Part shown: positions 15,131 to 23,818 of the stretch, piece after piece | Layout: every line of letters begins with the position of its first letter | Position numbering within the stretch: position 1 is the stretch's first letter | Assembly (NCBI RefSeq): GCF_003243465.1 | Contig: NZ_QFQZ01000014.1 | Span: 1 to 64,000 of the forward strand | DNA: 64,000 bases | Direction of reading: 5' to 3' | Source of the DNA: Caulobacter segnis | GTDB taxonomy: Bacteria > Pseudomonadota > Alphaproteobacteria > Caulobacterales > Caulobacteraceae | Notes under the pieces: generated by a model | The model's database searches: none | Seen by the model: the letters and a program-made list of their open reading frames with translations, nothing else | Told to the model about the DNA's origin: nothing | Position numbers and translations under genes: made by a program

Positions 15131-16588
15131 ATGAACGACGCCCTCGCCCATCTGCCCCGCGCCTTCGCCGGCAAGACCGTGCTGGTCCTCGGCGACGTGA
15201 TGTTGGACCGCTTTGTCTACGGCGCGGTCGACCGCATCTCGCCCGAGGCGCCGGTGCCGGTGATCGCGGTCGAGAAGGAAACCGCCATGCTGGGCGGGGC
15301 GGGCAATGTCGCGCGCAACGTCGCGGCGCTGGGCGCCAAGGCGGTTCTGGTCGGCCTGGTGGGGCAGGACGAGGCCGGCGCGGCCTTGCGCGGCATGATC
15401 GACGCCGAGGCGGGCCTGGAGGCCGAACTGATCCTCGACGCCGGCCGTCGCACGATCGAGAAGGTCCGCTATATCTCCGGCTCGCACCAGATGCTGCGCG
15501 TCGATCGCGAGGACCGCGCGCCGGGCGACGCCGGGGCGCTGCTGGCGGCCTTCACGGCCCGGTTGGCCGCCGCCGACGTCGTGGTGCTGTCGGACTACGC
15601 CAAGGGTGTGCTGACCGACGCGGTGGTTCGCGAGGCGATCGCCGCCGCCCGAGCCGCCGGCAAGCCCGTCGTGGTCGACCCCAAGAGCCGCGACTTCGCC
15701 CGCTATGACGGGGCGACCCTGATCAAGCCCAATCGCAAGGAAGCCGCCGAGGCGACGGGGATCCTCGACAACAGCGATGAGGCTTCCGAAGAGGCCGGCG
15801 CGGCCATCCTGGCCATGGCCCCGGCGCTGCAAGCCGCCCTGATCACGCGCGGTGGCGCGGGCATGACGCTCTCCGTGCGCGGCGAAGCGCCCGTCCACTT
15901 GCCAGCGACGGCGGTGGAGGTGTTCGACGTCTCGGGCGCCGGCGACACCGTGGCCGCCACCCTGGCCCTGGCCGTCGCGGCCGGCGCCAGCCTCGTCGAG
16001 GCCGCGCACCTGGCCAACCTCGCCGGCGGTCTGGTCGTCGCTAAGCTGGGCACCGACGTCGTCACCGCCGCCGAACTGACGGCGCGGGCGGGTTCCCAGC
16101 AGGGCGAGCCGGGCGAGATCAAGATCGCGGACATCGCCCAGGCCCGCGACATCGTCGAGGGCTGGCGGGCGCGGGGCCTGAAGGTCGGCTTCACAAACGG
16201 CTGCTTCGACCTGCTGCATCCCGGTCACGTCTCATTGCTGTCCCAGGCCAAGGCCGCCTGCGATCGGCTGATCGTGGGTCTCAACACCGACGCCTCGGTC
16301 TCCAAGCTCAAGGGGCCGACCCGGCCGGTGCAGAAGGAGCAGGGCCGCGCCACCGTGCTGGCTTCGCTGTCGTCGGTGGACCTCGTCGTGCTGTTCGACG
16401 AGGATACGCCGCTGGCGCTGATCAAGGCGTTCAAGCCCGACGTGCTGGTCAAGGGCGCGGACTATACGGTCGAAACCGTGGTTGGCTCGGATGTCGTGCT
16501 GGGCTATGGCGGCAAGGTCTTGCTCGCCGAACTCAAGCAAGGCCAGAGCACCACGGCCTTGATCGGACGCATGAACGCGCAGGCCTGA
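15131..16588 (+). CDS. hldE: Bifunctional heptose-7-phosphate kinase / heptose-1-phosphate adenylyltransferase
   Basis: 485-aa two-domain enzyme supplying ADP-glycero-manno-heptose for LPS inner core. N-terminal ribokinase-like kinase (1-320): GDVMLDRFVYG, LGGAGNVARN, DVSGAGDTVAA. C-terminal nucleotidyltransferase (about 350-485): TNGCFDLLHPGHV with the HxGH motif, and LNTDASVSKLKGP. I use ATG 15131 because it gives the normal N-terminus; the frame runs further upstream inside the CDF gene. GmhB, the phosphatase for the step between its two reactions, is encoded at 44072-44617. Ordinary length, both active sites intact. Confidence 0.96.
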   Translation: MNDALAHLPRAFAGKTVLVLGDVMLDRFVYGAVDRISPEAPVPVIAVEKETAMLGGAGNVARNVAALGAKAVLVGLVGQDEAGAALRGMIDAEAGLEAELILDAGRRTIEKVRYISGSHQMLRVDREDRAPGDAGALLAAFTARLAAADVVVLSDYAKGVLTDAVVREAIAAARAAGKPVVVDPKSRDFARYDGATLIKPNRKEAAEATGILDNSDEASEEAGAAILAMAPALQAALITRGGAGMTLSVRGEAPVHLPATAVEVFDVSGAGDTVAATLALAVAAGASLVEAAHLANLAGGLVVAKLGTDVVTAAELTARAGSQQGEPGEIKIADIAQARDIVEGWRARGLKVGFTNGCFDLLHPGHVSLLSQAKAACDRLIVGLNTDASVSKLKGPTRPVQKEQGRATVLASLSSVDLVVLFDEDTPLALIKAFKPDVLVKGADYTVETVVGSDVVLGYGGKVLLAELKQGQSTTALIGRMNAQA

Positions 16589-16699
16589 GCGAAATCGCTG
16601 TGCAAAAGCCTGGATTTCCTGAGTAATCGCGGTTCGGCAATCTCTTGTTAAGCAAAACGGCGCATCGCTCTTTCGATGCAGCCTGAGCGCACCTAAGGC

Positions 16700-17386
16700 A
16701 TGAGCGTCGAACGCACCCTTCACCATTTCCCTCTCGATCCCGCCTCGCGACAGGTGCGTCTGGCGCTGGGCGAGAAGCGCCTGCCGTTTGTCGAGGTGCA
16801 GGTCCGCTACTGGGAGATGCCGCCAGAGTTCTCGGCGCTCAATCCGTCGGGCCTGCCGCCGGTGCTGGTCGAGACGCGCAACCAGCGCACCGTGACCGCC
16901 TGCGAGACCCGGGCCATCCTCGAGCACATCGAGGAGACGGAGGCCGAGCCGCCGCTGCTGGGCCGCGATCCGGCCGAGCGGGCCGAAGCCCGTCGGCTGC
17001 TCCAGTGGTTCGACCGCAAGTTCGACAACGAGGTCAACGGCTTCCTGTTGCACGAGAAGATGGAAAAGCGGTTGCTGCGGATGGGCGCGCCTGACCTCGC
17101 CGCGCTGCGCCAGGGGCGCGAAGCCCTGCGCATGCACCTGGGCTACATCGAGAGCCTGTTGCAGACCCGCGACTGGCTGGCGGGTCGCCGCATGAGCCTG
17201 GCCGATTTCGCGGCCGCCGCGCACCTGTCTGTCATCGACTATTTCGGCGACGTGCCTTGGAAGGACTTCCAGGCGGCCAAGACCTGGTACATGAAGCTCA
17301 AGTCGAGGCCGGCCTTCCGGCCCATCCTGGCCGACCGCTGGCCCGGCCTCGCGCCGGCCGCGCATTATGACGACCTCGACTTCTGA
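16700..17386 (+). CDS. Glutathione S-transferase family protein
   Basis: 228-aa cytosolic GST-fold protein: an N-terminal thioredoxin-like domain (LHHFPLDPASRQVRLALGEK, PPVLVETRNQ, TVTACETRAILEHIEE) and an all-helical C-terminal domain (about 95-225) with the MSLADFAAAAHLSVIDYFGD N-capping segment typical of GSTs. It conjugates or isomerises electrophilic substrates with glutathione; substrate unknown. Its last 20 bp overlap queG in another frame, so the two are co-transcribed. Confidence 0.9.
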   Translation: MSVERTLHHFPLDPASRQVRLALGEKRLPFVEVQVRYWEMPPEFSALNPSGLPPVLVETRNQRTVTACETRAILEHIEETEAEPPLLGRDPAERAEARRLLQWFDRKFDNEVNGFLLHEKMEKRLLRMGAPDLAALRQGREALRMHLGYIESLLQTRDWLAGRRMSLADFAAAAHLSVIDYFGDVPWKDFQAAKTWYMKLKSRPAFRPILADRWPGLAPAAHYDDLDF

Positions 17387-18485
17387 GCTGACCCCTCAAG
17401 CGATCAAGGATGAGATCCGCGCCGAAGCGCTCGCGCTTGGGTTCTCGACCTGTGGCTTCGCCGACGCGTCGGCGGCTTGGCCGAATGGCCAATGGCTGCG
17501 CGAATTCGTCGAGGCCGACCGTCACGGCGCCATGGGCTGGATGGAGGAGACGTTGGACCGGCGCTCCCATCCGACAGCCATGTGGACGGAGGCGAAGTCT
17601 GCCGTGGTGCTCGGCGTCAACTACGGTCCCGACATTGATCCTCTGGAACAATTGGCGCGGACTGACCGCGCGGCGATCTCGGTCTACGCCCAGGGCGACG
17701 ACTATCACGACGTGATCAAGAAGCGGCTGAAAGTGCTGGCGGGCTGGATGCATCGCCGGTTCGGCCAGGACGTAAAGGTCTTCGTCGACACCGCGCCGCT
17801 GATGGAAAAGCCGCTGGCCCAGCGGGCGGGTCTCGGCTGGCAGGGGAAGCACACCAACCTGGTGTCGCGGGACTTCGGGTCGTGGCTGTTCCTGGGCAGC
17901 GTGCTGACCACCCTGGACCTGCCGCCGGACACGCCGGAGACCGACCACTGCGGCCGATGCAGCGCCTGCCTCGACATCTGCCCAACCAAGGCCTTTCCGG
18001 CGCCGCGCCAGCTGGATGCGCGGCGCTGTATCTCCTACCTGACGATCGAGCTCGCCGGGCCCATTCCCGTCGAGTTCCGGCCGGCGCTGGGCAACCGGAT
18101 CTACGGCTGCGACGACTGCCTGGCGGTCTGTCCCTGGAACAAGTTCGCGTCGCTCTCCAGCGAGGCCAAGCTGCTGGCGCGAGAGGCGCTAAGGCAGCCG
18201 TCGCTGGCCGAGCTCGCTTTGCTGGATGACGCCCAGTTCCGGGCGCTCTTCTCGAAGAATCCGATCAAGCGGATCGGTCGCGACCGCTTTATCCGCAACG
18301 TGCTCTACGCGATCGGCAACAGCGGCGATGCCGAGCTGATGGCGATTGTCGAACCGCTTCTGAGCGATCCCGCGCCGATCGTGCGCGGCGCCGCCGTCTG
18401 GGCCGCGCGCCGGCTCTTGGGAGACGCGGCGGCGACCTTCAGGCGGCGCGAGGACGACGAGGCCGTCCTCGCGGAGTGGCTTTAG
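17367..18485 (+). CDS. queG: Epoxyqueuosine reductase
   Basis: 372-aa cobalamin-dependent iron-sulfur enzyme for the last step of queuosine synthesis in GUN-anticodon tRNAs. Asp141 in VFVDTAPLMEKPLAQRAG corresponds to the catalytic acid. Two 4Fe-4S clusters: CGRCSACLDIC (Cys195/198/201/205) and Cys248/251/255 in GCDDCLAVCPWNK, with Cys221. A C-terminal HEAT-like region (about 310-372) binds tRNA. It starts inside the GST gene and its stop overlaps convergent galU by 4 bp. Confidence 0.95.
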   Translation: MTTSTSELTPQAIKDEIRAEALALGFSTCGFADASAAWPNGQWLREFVEADRHGAMGWMEETLDRRSHPTAMWTEAKSAVVLGVNYGPDIDPLEQLARTDRAAISVYAQGDDYHDVIKKRLKVLAGWMHRRFGQDVKVFVDTAPLMEKPLAQRAGLGWQGKHTNLVSRDFGSWLFLGSVLTTLDLPPDTPETDHCGRCSACLDICPTKAFPAPRQLDARRCISYLTIELAGPIPVEFRPALGNRIYGCDDCLAVCPWNKFASLSSEAKLLAREALRQPSLAELALLDDAQFRALFSKNPIKRIGRDRFIRNVLYAIGNSGDAELMAIVEPLLSDPAPIVRGAAVWAARRLLGDAAATFRRREDDEAVLAEWL

Positions 18486-19357
18486 GCCTTCAGCGCCGCT
18501 TCCACCGCCGCGCGAGCGGCGGCGCCGAGGTCGGCGCGCTTCAGGGCCAGGGCGACATTGGCGCGCAGCAGGCCGATCTTGTCGCCGCAGTCGTGGGTGA
18601 CGCCCTCGTAGACATAGGCGTGGAACGGCTGCTGCTGCATCAGCTTGGCCATCGAGTCGGTCAGCTGGATTTCGTTGCCGGCGCCCTTTTCCTGGCTGGC
18701 CAGCAGGTCGAAGATTTCCGGCTGCAGGATGTAGCGGCCGGCGATCGACCAGTTCGAGGGCGACGTGCCCTTGGCGGGTTTTTCGACCATGCCCGTCATG
18801 GTGGCCAGGCGACCGTCGACCTTGCCCGGCGCGACGATGCCGTACTTGTGGGTCTCGCTCTCGGGCACTTCCTCGACGCCGATGACGTTGCCGCCGCCGA
18901 CCTTGTCATAGACCTCGATCAGCTGACCGAGGGCCGAGGGATCGGCGTCGACGATCACATCGGGCAGCATGACGGCGAACGGCTCGTCGCCGATGATGTC
19001 GCGCGCGCACCAGACCGCGTGACCCAGCCCCAGCGGGGCCATCTGACGGACGAAGCTCATCTCGCCCGGCTTGGGCAGTTCGGCCCGGAGCTGGTTGAGG
19101 ATGTCGGTCTTGCCCTTGGCTTCGAGCTGGGCTTCCAGCTCGATCTGATGATCGAAATAGTCCTCGATCGCGCCCTTCGAACGGCCGGTGACGAAGACGA
19201 AGTGCTCGATGCCCGCCTTGCGGCCTTCTTCGACGATGTACGACAGGATCGGCCGATCGACGACGTTCAGAAGCTCCTTCGGCGTGGTCTTGGTGCCGGG
19301 CAGCACGCGGGTGCCAAGGCCGGCGACGGGAAGGACGGCTTTACGAACGGGTTTCAT
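18482..19357 (-). CDS. galU: UTP-glucose-1-phosphate uridylyltransferase
   Basis: 291-aa nucleotidyltransferase making UDP-glucose for exopolysaccharide, LPS and osmoprotective glucans. Signature GLGTRVLPGTKTTPKELL (about 14-31), then FVTGRSKGAIEDYFD, VMLPDVIVD and VEKPAKG (Lys in the sugar-binding loop). Length is typical. Monocistronic on the minus strand and divergent from the PPIase lipoprotein gene across about 150 bp. Confidence 0.96.
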   Translation of the reverse strand: MKPVRKAVLPVAGLGTRVLPGTKTTPKELLNVVDRPILSYIVEEGRKAGIEHFVFVTGRSKGAIEDYFDHQIELEAQLEAKGKTDILNQLRAELPKPGEMSFVRQMAPLGLGHAVWCARDIIGDEPFAVMLPDVIVDADPSALGQLIEVYDKVGGGNVIGVEEVPESETHKYGIVAPGKVDGRLATMTGMVEKPAKGTSPSNWSIAGRYILQPEIFDLLASQEKGAGNEIQLTDSMAKLMQQQPFHAYVYEGVTHDCGDKIGLLRANVALALKRADLGAAARAAVEAALKA

Positions 19358-19506
19358 GGGCGGCTCGTCTGCTGTTGAGAGGCCGTTTCTAGAAAAGCTG
19401 ACGGCCGAACACCACCACTGTTCCGTGAAATCGTTGGCATATCGTATCGAAGATGGAATACCGCACGCGCCGTGCTAGCTGAACGGCCAGTTTGGTCGAG
19501 GTCCCC

Positions 19507-20004
19507 ATGCTCTGTCGTCGCCTGCTTCTGACACTCGCCGCCGCTGGTCTGGCGCTCGCCGCCTGCGGCCCCAGCAAGAAGGCCCAGGAGAATCTAGCCG
19601 CGGCGGACGCGTTCATGGCCAAGAACGCCAAGGAGCCCGGCGTCGTCACCTTGCCCCAGGGGCTGCAGTACAAGGTCGTGCGCGAAGGGCCACCGGGCGG
19701 CCTGCATCCCACGACCGCCGACGAGGTGAAGGTTCACTACGAAGGCAAGCTGCTGGACGGAACGGTGTTCGATTCGAGCTACGAGCGGGGCGTGCCGGCG
19801 GTGTTTCCGTTGGACGGCCTCGTGCCGGCTTGGGTCATCGCCCTTCAGCGCATGAAGGCCGGCGACGAGTGGATTCTCTATGTGCCGCCGGCCCTGGGCT
19901 ATGGTGCGCAGGACAAGGGCCCGATCCCCGGAAACAGCGTGATGATCTTCCGGATCGAGCTCTTGGATGTGAATCGAATCGGTCCGGGCAGGCCGAAGGA
20001 ATAG
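19507..20004 (+). CDS. FKBP-type peptidyl-prolyl isomerase lipoprotein
   Basis: About 165-aa exported FKBP. The N-terminus MLCRRLLLTLAAAGLALAAC is a lipoprotein signal with lipobox LAAC, so the mature protein is probably lipid-anchored in the periplasm. The FKBP domain (about 60-160) includes VKVHYEGKLLDGTVFDSSYER, FPLDGLVPAW and YVPPALGYG. ATG 19507 is chosen because it gives a clean signal peptide after a GAGG SD; a TTG 15 bp upstream is in frame. It ends 3 bp before the convergent threonine dehydratase. Confidence 0.93.
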   Translation: MLCRRLLLTLAAAGLALAACGPSKKAQENLAAADAFMAKNAKEPGVVTLPQGLQYKVVREGPPGGLHPTTADEVKVHYEGKLLDGTVFDSSYERGVPAVFPLDGLVPAWVIALQRMKAGDEWILYVPPALGYGAQDKGPIPGNSVMIFRIELLDVNRIGPGRPKE

Positions 20005-20007
20005 GGC

Positions 20008-21210
20008 CTAGACGGCGCGAGGCGGGTAGCCGCTCTCGCGCAGGGCGTCCATGACCTCCTGGGTGTGCTGGGCGTCGCGGGTCTCGATCGTGATGTCGAA
20101 CTCCGCGCCCTTGGCCGGGACGTCCAGGGCGAGGCGGTTGTGGTTCACCTCGATGATGTTGGCCCCCATGGTCCCGATGACGGAGGCCACGGTCGACAGC
20201 AGGCCCGGGCGGTCGTCGCCGATGATCCGCAGGGAGACCAGCCGCTGGGCCCGCACCAGCTCACGGGTCAGGACCGAGGCGAGAAGGCGCGTGTCGATGT
20301 TACCGCCGCACAGGATGAGGCCGCATTTCTTGCCCCGGAAGCGCTCCGGATAGGCCAGGAGGGCCGCCAGCGAGGCCGCGCCGGCGCCTTCCGCGATCGT
20401 CTTCTCGACGTTGCAGTACAGCGAGACGGCCTGCTCCAGGTGCGGTTCTTCCAGCAGCAGGACGTCGTCGATCAGAGGCCGCACGACGCTGTAGGTCAGG
20501 TCGCCGACCTGCTTGACGGCGACGCCCTCGGCGATGGTCTGGCCGCCGCAGTGGGCGGCGACGCCGCGCATGCGGGCGGTGAACGACGGGTACATGGCCG
20601 GCTCGCAGCCGATCACGCGGATATCGGGCTTGAGCGCCTTGGCCGCGGTCGCCACGCCGCTGATCAGGCCGCCGCCGCCGATCGGCACCGGCAGGACCTC
20701 CAGGTCCGGCGCGTCTTCCAACATCTCCAGGGCGATCGTGCCCTGGCCGGCCATGATGTCGTAGTCGTCGAACGGGTGGACGAAAGTCAGGCCCTGCTCG
20801 GCGCAAAGCTTGCGCGCGTGGGCGTTGGCGTCGTCGTACGTCTCGCCTTCTATGACCACGGTCGCGCCGAAGTCACGGGTGTGCTGCACCTTCACGAAAG
20901 GCGTGGTCTTGGGCATGACGATGGTGACCGGCACGCCGAGTCGCGCGCCATGATAGGCCAGGCCCTGGGCGTGGTTGCCGGCGCTGGCGGCGATGACGCC
21001 CTTGGCCTTCTCGGCTTCCGAGAGGAGCATCAGCTTGTTCAGCGCGCCGCGCTCCTTGTAGGCGGCGGTGAACTGCAGGTTCTCGAACTTCACCCACACC
21101 TCGGCGCCGGTGATCTTCGACAAGGTCTTGGAGTGGCGGCACGGCGTGCGCTCGATCTGACCCTTCAGGCGGCCGGCGGCGGCTTGGATGGCGGCGAGGT
21201 CGAGGGTCAT
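20008..21210 (-). CDS. Threonine ammonia-lyase with ACT domain
   Basis: 400-aa PLP-dependent threonine dehydratase (threonine to 2-oxobutyrate plus ammonia), feeding isoleucine synthesis or threonine breakdown. PLP lysine is in AAYKERGALNKL; the phosphate loop is GGGGLISG; SAGNHAQG is the Asn-containing family motif. The C-terminal ACT domain (about 325-400: RLVSLRIIGDDRPGLLSTVAS) suggests allosteric control. The length and single ACT domain fit the short ilvA/tdcB-type form, so I give no symbol. Confidence 0.93.
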   Translation of the reverse strand: MTLDLAAIQAAAGRLKGQIERTPCRHSKTLSKITGAEVWVKFENLQFTAAYKERGALNKLMLLSEAEKAKGVIAASAGNHAQGLAYHGARLGVPVTIVMPKTTPFVKVQHTRDFGATVVIEGETYDDANAHARKLCAEQGLTFVHPFDDYDIMAGQGTIALEMLEDAPDLEVLPVPIGGGGLISGVATAAKALKPDIRVIGCEPAMYPSFTARMRGVAAHCGGQTIAEGVAVKQVGDLTYSVVRPLIDDVLLLEEPHLEQAVSLYCNVEKTIAEGAGAASLAALLAYPERFRGKKCGLILCGGNIDTRLLASVLTRELVRAQRLVSLRIIGDDRPGLLSTVASVIGTMGANIIEVNHNRLALDVPAKGAEFDITIETRDAQHTQEVMDALRESGYPPRAV

Positions 21211-21287
21211 CTGATCAGCACTCAGTCGCGGCGAGGAAAGGGCCGTGGCCGCGCTCTAACACGGTCAAGCCATCCGGGCACACCCCT

Positions 21288-22190
21288 TTAGGGCGCCGTT
21301 TCGAGGAGCTTTTCGATCGCCATCCAGGCCTCAGGCTCGTCCAGCATCGGCGCGTGGCCGACGTTGGGGACCTCGGCATAGGCCATGTGGGGCGCGGCGG
21401 CGCGCATCCGCTCGGCGATCGCGGGGTCGATCAGGTCGGAGATGGCGCCGCGGATCAGGAGGAGGGGGCGGTCCTTCGCCAGGGCGCGGAACAGGGGGTA
21501 CATGTCTGGGGGCGCGAGCGCCTGGCCGCCCTCGGCTTGGGTCTTGGCCGCAGCCTCGGCGGCCGCCTTGATCGGTGCGGAGATGTCGGGGTCGTAGGCG
21601 AGGACGAAGGCGCCGTCCTTCTCGTCGAACAGCCGGCGGGCGAAGACGTCCCAGTCCTCGGCGTCATAGGCCGGGAACGCCGCGACGTTGATCGCCCTGG
21701 CGTAGGCGACGGCGTCGTCCCAGGTCTCGAACCGGCTGGCTAGGCCCGTATAGCCGGCGATACGGGCCAGACCGATCGGCGACAGCTCCGGGCCGACGTC
21801 GTTCAACACCGCCGCCGCGATCGCCTGGGGCGTGATCGAAGTCAGCACCATGGAGATCAGGCCGCCCATGCTGGTGCCGACGAACACCGCCTTCTCGATC
21901 TCCGCCGCTTGCAGCAGCGCTACGATGTCGGCGGCATAGGTTCCCGGATGGTAGTTCATCGGGTTCGGGTCGCGGGCCGACAGGCCTCGCCCGCGCACGT
22001 CGACCGCCAGGACGCGGCGACCCTTGGCGGCGATCTTCGGCGCAAGGTCCTCGAAGTCGCGGGCGTTGCGGGTCAGGCCGTGGATACAGATCACCGGCAG
22101 CTTCTGGTCCTGGCCCTGGGGAGCGTAGTCCCTGGCATGCAGCGGCAGGCCTTCGGGCGAGGTCCAGAAGAAGTCGGTGAAGCCTTGCAT
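21288..22190 (-). CDS. Alpha/beta-fold hydrolase
   Basis: 300-aa alpha/beta hydrolase. HGLTRN forms the oxyanion hole, VGTSMGGL holds the nucleophile Ser, SDLIDP the acidic residue and GHAPMLDEP the catalytic His, in the usual order. There is a cap region between about 135 and 215 and no signal peptide. I start at ATG 22190, two bases after the rmlC stop; longer in-frame starts lie inside rmlC. The operon with rmlC is positional; nothing ties it chemically to dTDP-rhamnose. Substrate unknown. Confidence 0.88.
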   Translation of the reverse strand: MQGFTDFFWTSPEGLPLHARDYAPQGQDQKLPVICIHGLTRNARDFEDLAPKIAAKGRRVLAVDVRGRGLSARDPNPMNYHPGTYAADIVALLQAAEIEKAVFVGTSMGGLISMVLTSITPQAIAAAVLNDVGPELSPIGLARIAGYTGLASRFETWDDAVAYARAINVAAFPAYDAEDWDVFARRLFDEKDGAFVLAYDPDISAPIKAAAEAAAKTQAEGGQALAPPDMYPLFRALAKDRPLLLIRGAISDLIDPAIAERMRAAAPHMAYAEVPNVGHAPMLDEPEAWMAIEKLLETAP

Positions 22191-22192
22191 GA

Positions 22193-22756
22193 TCAGTCCT
22201 CGTAGACGAACGGCGAGTCGATTTCGGCCAGTCGCGGCGCGGCGTTGTCGCGGTCGTTGGCGGAGATCTCCGAAGCGGGGATGGGCCAATCGATCCCGAT
22301 CGCCGGGTCGCTCCACCGCACGCCGCCCTCGGCCTGAGGCGCGTAGTAGTCGGTGACCTTGTAGAGCACCTCGCAGGCGTCGGTCAGGGTGACGTAGCCG
22401 TGGGCGAAGCCCTTGGGGACCAGCAGCTGCTGGCGGTTCTCGGCCGAAAGCTCGGCCCCCACCCACTGGCCGTAGGTCGGCGAGCCCTTGCGGATGTCGA
22501 CCGCCACGTCGAAGATCGCGCCGACCACGCAGCGCAGCAGCTTGTCCTGGGCGTGCGGCGGCTTCTGGTAGTGCAGGCCGCGCTGGATGCCTCGCGTCGT
22601 CGAGCGGACGTGGTTGTCTTGCACGAAGGCCGCTTTGAAGCCGGCTTCCTCCAGCGCCGAGTGGCGGAAAGTCTCGGAAAACCAGCCGCGCTCATCGCCA
22701 TGGCGCGCGGGCGTGATAAGCAGCACTTCGGGGATCGCCAGCGGCGTGATCTTCAT
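22193..22756 (-). CDS. rmlC: dTDP-4-dehydrorhamnose 3,5-epimerase
   Basis: 187-aa cupin epimerase, third step of dTDP-L-rhamnose synthesis. Family landmarks: DERGWFSETFR, QDNHVRSTTRGIQRGLHYQ (catalytic His in RGLHYQ), AIFDVAVDIRKGSPTYGQW, VPKGFAHGYVTL and the Tyr of YKVTDYYAP. Start ATG 22756 gives the normal MKITPL N-terminus. Divergent from the GT2 gene by 36 bp and followed by the alpha/beta hydrolase. The other rml genes lie 3-6 kb away on the plus strand. Confidence 0.95.
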   Translation of the reverse strand: MKITPLAIPEVLLITPARHGDERGWFSETFRHSALEEAGFKAAFVQDNHVRSTTRGIQRGLHYQKPPHAQDKLLRCVVGAIFDVAVDIRKGSPTYGQWVGAELSAENRQQLLVPKGFAHGYVTLTDACEVLYKVTDYYAPQAEGGVRWSDPAIGIDWPIPASEISANDRDNAAPRLAEIDSPFVYED

Positions 22757-22792
22757 GACGCGTACTTTGATTTGAGAAACAACTGGCCACCG

Positions 22793-23818
22793 ATGCCGCC
22801 TGAGACGATGGAAGACAAGAGCGGCCCGGCGGTCAGCGTGGTGATCGTCTCGTACCAGAGCGGCCCGACCCTGGCCGAATGCCTGGCGCGCCTGGCGGTC
22901 CAGACGTTCCGCGATTTCGAGACGATCCTGATCGACAACGCCTCGACCGACGGCGCGCCCCAGGCGGCGGCCAAGGCCCATCCGTGGGTCGATTTCGTCG
23001 AGGCCGGCGCCAATCTCGGCTTCGCCGCCGGCAACAACCTGGCCGCCCGGCGGGCGAAGGGGCGATGGCTGGTCCTGCTGAACCCCGACGCCTATCCGGA
23101 GCCTGACTGGCTGGAAGAGCTGATGGCCGGCGTGGCGCGCCATCCGACGGTGAACAGCTTCGCCTCGCTGCAGCTGTCCGCCGACCGGCCGGGCCTGCTG
23201 GATGGCGCCGGCGACAACCTGACCAGCGCCGGCATCCCGTTCCGGGGCGGCTATGGCCGGAAGACGCCGGCCGCGCTGCCCGAGGGCGAGGTCTTCTCGG
23301 CCTGTGGCGCGGCGATGCTGATAGACCGACAGCTCTTCCTGGAGGTCGGCGGCTTCGACGAGCGCTATTTCTGCTACTGTGAAGACGTGGACCTTGGTTA
23401 TCGGCTCAGGCTGCTCGGCCAGCCGACCCTGCTGCTGCCCAAGGCCAAGGTCGCCCATGTCGGCTCGGCCAGCACCGGCGTGCGCTCGGATTTTGCGATC
23501 TTCCATGGCTCGCGCAACCGCGTCTGGACCTTCCTGAAGAACACGCCGGGATGGCTCTTCCCGGTCTCCCTGCCCCTGCATGTGGCGGTGACCGCCGGCT
23601 TGTTACTGCTGCACTGGCGGCGCGGCGACGTGGCGCCAGCGATCCGGGGGATCAAGGCGGCGCTCAAGCGCGAGGACCTTGACGCGGTGATGGCTGACCG
23701 CCGCGCGACCCAGGTCAAGCGCAAGGCGTCACCCGGCGCGATTCTGCGGGTCATGTCGATCGATCCGGCGGCCTTCATCGGCCGGCGGTTTGTGATCCGT
23801 AAAGCCCGTAACCTCTAG
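22793..23818 (+). CDS. GT2-family glycosyltransferase (rhamnosyltransferase-like)
   Basis: 341-aa inverting glycosyltransferase. VVIVSYQSGPTLAECL begins the GT-A domain, with IDNASTDG, NLGFAAGNN and LLNPDA (DxD equivalent), and CYCEDVDLGYRLR near the acceptor site. A hydrophobic segment (about 262-283) suggests membrane association at the C-terminal end. ATG 22793 is used; ATG 22808 is also possible. Divergent pairing with rmlC suggests it transfers rhamnose in O-antigen or capsule synthesis; donor inference only. It overlaps convergent argE by 4 bp. Confidence 0.9.
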   Translation: MPPETMEDKSGPAVSVVIVSYQSGPTLAECLARLAVQTFRDFETILIDNASTDGAPQAAAKAHPWVDFVEAGANLGFAAGNNLAARRAKGRWLVLLNPDAYPEPDWLEELMAGVARHPTVNSFASLQLSADRPGLLDGAGDNLTSAGIPFRGGYGRKTPAALPEGEVFSACGAAMLIDRQLFLEVGGFDERYFCYCEDVDLGYRLRLLGQPTLLLPKAKVAHVGSASTGVRSDFAIFHGSRNRVWTFLKNTPGWLFPVSLPLHVAVTAGLLLLHWRRGDVAPAIRGIKAALKREDLDAVMADRRATQVKRKASPGAILRVMSIDPAAFIGRRFVIRKARNL